58,194 nt of DNA, taken from positions 1-58,194 of IMG/VR virus record IMGVR_UViG_3300009466_000003, one strand, 5' to 3'. Made by a program: the position numbers and the translations under genes. Of this stretch, positions 54,254 to 58,194 are shown piece after piece; position 1 is the first letter of the stretch; the number at the start of each line of letters is the position of its first letter. The notes below the pieces were generated by a model, which searched no databases, was not told where the DNA came from, and saw only the letters and a list, made by a program, of their open reading frames with translations. This stretch comes from a virus.

Positions 54254-55558
54254 ATGCACGAAGTCATCTACGAACCCTCGGCGGAAACCGCAATACTGTC
54301 CTGCCTCTGCCACGCGCCGACAGAGGACCAAAGGGAAATCTTACTTTCCATCAAGGAGGATCATTTCTACCTTCAGGAAAATAAAATTATCTTTCGGGCA
54401 ATCATGCGATGTATCGCCAAGGGGATGCAGGCCGATATCATCAATGTGAAGGCCGAAATCGAAGCGGCCAACGAATACGACATCATCGGGGGTGAACAAA
54501 AGATTGCAGAAGTTGCAACTTCATGTGTGGCCCACAACAATTGGAAACGCTACTACCCCAAGCTGGAAGAAGCCCGTTACAGAAGGTCATTGGAGTATCT
54601 GGCCAATGACATGGTTCACAAGGCCCGTGACCGCGAACTCAAGATTGACGAACTCAAGAACTGGTCGGAAACCACCGTAATGAAGGCCGACTATGAGATG
54701 GATGACGGGGACAAGCTATCCATCATTAGCGCCCTAGACCGCGCTGCCCAGAACATCGAATCCACCATTGCGGGTAAGCCCTGTGTCGGCATCAAGACGG
54801 GACTGGTTCCAGTAGATGATCTTTTAATCTTCGGCATGCGAGGAGGAGATATGGTAGTGGTCGCCGCCCGTCCAGCAGTTGGAAAGACCAGTAGCGCCAT
54901 GCAGATTGCAGAGCATGTGGCTCTCAACCAGCAAAAACGGGTATTGGTGTTTTCTCTTGAGATGACCAGTGTTGCTCTCATGGAGCGACTGATCCGCTCC
55001 CGTGCGCGTGTGCGAGCGGCTGACATTCTGGCTAGGACGGTGACCCCGCTACAAAAGAAAGCACTGGCAGATGCCACAATGGAAATCCAAGGCTCCAAGA
55101 TCTTGTGTGATGATAGTTCGGCCAAGTCCATCGGCTATCTCAAGGCAGTAGCTCGCCGCGCCCACCAGCGCGAACCACTCGACCTCATCATTATCGACTA
55201 CCTCCAGCTTGTCAGAGGGGACAGTCGGCGCGGAAAAGAAAACCGTGTGTGCGAGGTGGAAGAGATTAGCGGCGGCATAAAAGACCTAGCCAAGACGCTC
55301 AAGGTTCCTGTTCTGGTTCTGGCTCAACTCAATCGCGACCCCGACAAGCGCGGAGGACGCCCAAGTCTGGCCGACCTCAAGGGATCAAGCGCCATTGAGA
55401 TGGATGCCGATATTGTCATCATGCTCCACAGCGAAGAAGCCGCCGATCACGGGCAAAATCCCACCATGGAATTTATCGTAGCCAAGCATCGTGAAGGCCC
55501 GACAGGTGTGGCCAACATGGTCTTTAACAAGGCTATTACCCGATTTGAGGTGGCGTAG
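54254..55558 (+). CDS. Replicative DNA helicase, DnaB type
   Basis: In this 434-residue protein the N-terminal DnaB domain (~1-100) is followed by a RecA-like core: Walker A ARPAVGKT (205-212), Walker B LIIIDYLQL (311-319), and the arginine-rich DnaB motifs toward the C-terminus (AQLNRDPDKRGGRPSLADLK). It unwinds DNA at the phage fork with the DnaG-type primase encoded at 34137. Its end overlaps the convergent gene by 23 nt. Confidence 0.93.
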   Translation: MHEVIYEPSAETAILSCLCHAPTEDQREILLSIKEDHFYLQENKIIFRAIMRCIAKGMQADIINVKAEIEAANEYDIIGGEQKIAEVATSCVAHNNWKRYYPKLEEARYRRSLEYLANDMVHKARDRELKIDELKNWSETTVMKADYEMDDGDKLSIISALDRAAQNIESTIAGKPCVGIKTGLVPVDDLLIFGMRGGDMVVVAARPAVGKTSSAMQIAEHVALNQQKRVLVFSLEMTSVALMERLIRSRARVRAADILARTVTPLQKKALADATMEIQGSKILCDDSSAKSIGYLKAVARRAHQREPLDLIIIDYLQLVRGDSRRGKENRVCEVEEISGGIKDLAKTLKVPVLVLAQLNRDPDKRGGRPSLADLKGSSAIEMDADIVIMLHSEEAADHGQNPTMEFIVAKHREGPTGVANMVFNKAITRFEVA

Positions 55559-56138
55559 CCTTCCAGCAAAAATCAGGAAAATCCAGATTCTCCCCGCCTT
55601 GCACTTCAACTGGTAGGTGGACGCTGACAGCATTGTAGCAACCACAGACGCCACAAGCCTTGAGTTGCATATCGTAAGAAGTTTTTCTAGCTCCTGCGAT
55701 ATGTGGCAGCATTCCTGCAATACCCTTGCACCCCCAACATCCAGAAGTGGCGATCTGATGAGGGCATGCCGCACAGATCTTGGCGCGGCGTTCGGCTTCT
55801 TCTTGGGGGACAAGCTCAAACTTGCCCTTGGTGGCAAATTGATACATGGCCCGAACCCAGCGGACAATCTCGGCAAACCCCAAAGTTTGCTTCTTGCTAG
55901 TGCAAGGAACACAGCCTTGATGGCCAGCCAATCGGTCACAAAGATTGTGTTCTATTTGTGACACAAGATCGGTGGGAGGGGTGATACCTTTGGATACCAA
56001 AAGCTTCTCGCAGTTTCCGACCATATCCCAAAAATCCCCGCCATAGACTTCCTCGTTGACAATCGGACATTTAACGATCCACCCTTTCGGCGGGACATCT
56101 GTCTTGCGCGGATAGCAAAATTTAGGAGCCTCACTCAT
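55536..56138 (-). CDS. Cysteine-rich protein (200 aa), zinc-binding candidate
   Basis: Start at ATG 56138 (TTG 56144 also in frame). Pairs of cysteines: NLCDRLAGHQGCVPC, RAKICAACPHQ, SGCWGCKG, LKACGVCGC and FCWKA. This suggests several zinc or iron-sulfur knuckles in a phage protein of unknown role. It overlaps the small terminase gene by 8 nt, so it may be a packaging partner. Confidence 0.62.
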   Translation of the reverse strand: MSEAPKFCYPRKTDVPPKGWIVKCPIVNEEVYGGDFWDMVGNCEKLLVSKGITPPTDLVSQIEHNLCDRLAGHQGCVPCTSKKQTLGFAEIVRWVRAMYQFATKGKFELVPQEEAERRAKICAACPHQIATSGCWGCKGIAGMLPHIAGARKTSYDMQLKACGVCGCYNAVSVHLPVEVQGGENLDFPDFCWKATPPQIG

Positions 56139-56901
56139 TGACAACTAGCTCCGCTTCGTAGGTTGAATCTTCGGGAATCTTCATGGATTCCAGCTTGGTG
56201 GCGATATTGATTTGGATGGCGTTTTGTTGATTGACGCCTTCGGAGAAGTTGATGGCAGCAGCTTCAGCCAGTTGCTTGATATTCCGCATCATTCCAAGAG
56301 CCTCCATGCCGTCGAGATCTTGCGCGGCATCAGCGGCCTTGACTAATACTTTACCAGTAAGAAACTTGATTGATTTTTTCATGGTCTCCAATGAAGCCGT
56401 AATTTCCGACATCAAAGTGGGAACCCCATCATCCTCCCAAGGGGCAGGAGATTGTTCGTTGACCAGTCGTTCTCGACATTGAATCCAACGCTGAGTATCG
56501 CGCCATAGACAGACCGTAGACTCACTAACTTTTAGTTCTTCGGCAATGTCCCGAATCGTCCTTCCCGAACAATACATGGAGAATCCCTTGATACACTCAA
56601 GCCTGCGCTTCTTGTCCATCTCTTCCATCTTGGCGGGAGGCGGAACTAAAGCTACGGGCTTTTCCACATCCCAAGGATAGAGGTTTTCTTTTTCGGGATT
56701 TGCCTGCCAGATCTTTGCATGGTCATCCCATTTCTCGCTATAGATAAGCTTCTCAAGTGTGGGTTTGTGCTTGGTGTCCAAGGCTTGCATGACTTCTGGC
56801 ATCTTTCGACCAGCGGCATACAATCGAAAGGCGTTTTGTTTTTTAAGTCGATTTTCGGGGCTGTCCCAATCCCGTTCTGCAACCTTGCGCTTTTTCTCCA
56901 T
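56131..56901 (-). CDS. Terminase small subunit
   Basis: In this 256-residue protein a basic N-terminus (MEKKRKVAERDWDSPENRLK) is followed by helical DNA-binding units: AFRLYAAGRKMPEVMQALD (~24-42) and YCSGRTIRDIAEELKVSESTV (split as YCSGRTIRDI and AEELKVSESTV, ~109-129), the second a clear helix-turn-helix. A long helical C-terminus follows. It recognises the packaging site and recruits TerL. Divergent from the TerL gene with 28 bp between the starts. Confidence 0.75.
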   Translation of the reverse strand: MEKKRKVAERDWDSPENRLKKQNAFRLYAAGRKMPEVMQALDTKHKPTLEKLIYSEKWDDHAKIWQANPEKENLYPWDVEKPVALVPPPAKMEEMDKKRRLECIKGFSMYCSGRTIRDIAEELKVSESTVCLWRDTQRWIQCRERLVNEQSPAPWEDDGVPTLMSEITASLETMKKSIKFLTGKVLVKAADAAQDLDGMEALGMMRNIKQLAEAAAINFSEGVNQQNAIQINIATKLESMKIPEDSTYEAELVVNE

Positions 56902-56929
56902 TGCGATTAGTGTAGTATAAATTTCATAA

Positions 56930-58194
56930 ATGGCAACAGTTGATCAAGGGATAGAGAAATACGGGAGGTTATGGCTACCCAAAGACGGACAGGCGATTAC
57001 GCCGATCCGTATTGAGATGGATGCATTCCTGCAAGGGCTGACGCCCGAAGAAGGAGGGCTCGGAAAAGCCCGCCATTACAGAAACATCGTTTCAGCTATC
57101 TGGCCCACATTCCAATGGCACAAGTGGGCGGAATTGGCTGCACAGGCATTTTGTTCCACGGTTCACGAAGTAGACGAAGTCACGGGCAACCGATTTATCC
57201 GAAGCGTGACAGGTCTGGCGGGCGGCACCGATTCTGGTAAGTCCTATGGCATGGCGGCGTTTGGGCTAGTCAACTGGTTCTGCGACCCAATCAATACGAT
57301 GTGTATTGTGGTGTCTACGAGCAAGATTGACGCCAAGCAGCGTATCTGGGCGGCACTGGTCAAGATGTATCGCGAAGCCCGAAATATGGGACTGGCCTCT
57401 GGCCGACTGATTGAATCCATGGATATCATCAAGCTCTCAGACGAAGAGGGAGCTATTATTGACCCCGAAACAGGGGTAAGCGATGCGTCTTCGATTATGC
57501 TTCTCGCGGCGGGTGACGAATACAAAGATGACGCCCAAAAGCGACTTCAAGGTAAAAAGAATCGTCGTATCGTGTTGATAATAGATGAGTTACAAGATTG
57601 TTCGCCCTCCGTGATATCCCAAGCTGTGTGGGGATTTAAGGGAGCGCAAGAACTCTACATCGTCGGCGCGGGAAACCCCGCCTCCATCTTCGATCCCCAT
57701 GGGAAGTTTTGCGAACCCATCAAGGGGTGGATGAGCGTTGACGAGGACACCCCGAACTGGAAGATACGGGTGGCTGGTATTGAAGGCGTATGCATCCGAT
57801 TTGACTCTGAAAAAGACAATCCAAACCAACAATCATTTGAGGCTGGCAAGGGACTCCGCTATCCATTCCTTCCCAAGCCCAACGATGTGGCGTTGGCCCG
57901 AAAAGAACTCGGAGAACTCAACCCGCAGTATTGGAGAAAGTTCAGAGGCTTTTGGCCTCCAGCAGATGCCGATGATTCTACGATTGTCTCAGACATCCTT
58001 CTAGCTCGCCATGGAGCCATGGACAAACCCATCTGGGACGGAACCCCGAAAGATATTGCAGGAATCGACCCAAGCTATACCGAAGGTGGTGACCGTTTTG
58101 TCTTCACTCACATGAAGTATGGGAAACTAATCAGTGGGAAATGGGCAATAGCGGTGGAGAAACAATATGTTCTCAACCGAAGGGCTGGGTCTCA
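56930..58194 (+). CDS. Terminase large subunit, 3' partial
   Basis: ATG 56930; the frame is open to the right edge (421 codons visible). ATPase Walker A is GGTDSGKS (98-105), Walker B is VLIIDELQD (215-223), and a nuclease-side Asp appears in AGIDPSY (~380). It powers DNA translocation into the head and cuts the concatemer. The missing C-terminal nuclease part and the portal presumably lie in the gap joining the two window edges. Confidence 0.9.
   Translation, partial: MATVDQGIEKYGRLWLPKDGQAITPIRIEMDAFLQGLTPEEGGLGKARHYRNIVSAIWPTFQWHKWAELAAQAFCSTVHEVDEVTGNRFIRSVTGLAGGTDSGKSYGMAAFGLVNWFCDPINTMCIVVSTSKIDAKQRIWAALVKMYREARNMGLASGRLIESMDIIKLSDEEGAIIDPETGVSDASSIMLLAAGDEYKDDAQKRLQGKKNRRIVLIIDELQDCSPSVISQAVWGFKGAQELYIVGAGNPASIFDPHGKFCEPIKGWMSVDEDTPNWKIRVAGIEGVCIRFDSEKDNPNQQSFEAGKGLRYPFLPKPNDVALARKELGELNPQYWRKFRGFWPPADADDSTIVSDILLARHGAMDKPIWDGTPKDIAGIDPSYTEGGDRFVFTHMKYGKLISGKWAIAVEKQYVLNRRAGS

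Overview
The window is most of the genome of a tailed, probably short-tailed (podovirus-like), double-stranded DNA phage of a Gram-negative bacterium. Terminase small and large subunits, scaffold, major capsid protein, adaptor, internal virion proteins, lysis genes, a DnaG-type primase and a DnaB-type helicase are all present. I see no tape measure, sheath or integrase gene. A lipoprotein with a lipobox next to a signal-peptide protein, and LPS-type glycosyltransferases, point to a Gram-negative host, which I cannot name. The large terminase runs off the right edge and the scaffold runs off the left edge, so the unit is probably circular or circularly permuted, with the rest of TerL and the portal in the missing arc.

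Layout. 0-7.8 kb (+): scaffold, major capsid protein, a lectin-like appendage protein, three membrane proteins (holin candidates), amidase endolysin, small proteins, a DUF4406-type protein and a metallophosphoesterase. 7.8-11.9 kb (-): four likely tail or appendage genes, including a 905-aa protein with three ~127-aa repeats. 12.0-15.96 kb (+): small basic proteins, a SWIM zinc finger protein, a Cas4/RecB-like nuclease and a glycosyltransferase-like gene. 16.0-30.2 kb (+): adaptor, two internal proteins and a single 10.9-kb gene for a 3647-aa polyvalent protein with ADP-ribosyltransferase-like and zincin domains. 30.2-34.1 kb (-): a glycan cassette of two glycosyltransferases, three methyltransferases and a sulfotransferase. 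34.1-50.5 kb (-): primase, then a dense early/accessory arm of tiny genes with a HhH-GPD glycosylase, DUF932, ASCH, Gp88-like, dCMP deaminase, RusA-like, zincin and HNH genes. 51.4-55.6 kb (+): a spanin-like pair, small genes, a glycosyltransferase and the helicase. 55.5-58.2 kb: a cysteine-rich protein and small terminase (-), then large terminase (+).

Genes are packed tightly. ATGA and GTGA overlaps are the rule, two convergent gene pairs share one palindromic stop, and many genes are under 60 codons. Against that background two long gene-free stretches stand out. Region 50.5-51.4 kb (+) has promoter-like sites, many hairpins, U-tract terminators and a 66-nt element that looks like the tRNA-like domain of tmRNA (7-bp acceptor with G3-U70, A73-CCA end, T-arm abutting the acceptor, GGTTCGAC). 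Region 43.4-44.2 kb is hairpin-dense with a sharp G/C strand switch and may be an origin or another structured RNA. Four helically spaced CAAANCGTCA repeats just before the helicase gene are a second origin candidate. The structured RNA region is the best candidate for something undescribed.

All calls rest on reading the sequence and on family knowledge. No searches or folding programs were run.
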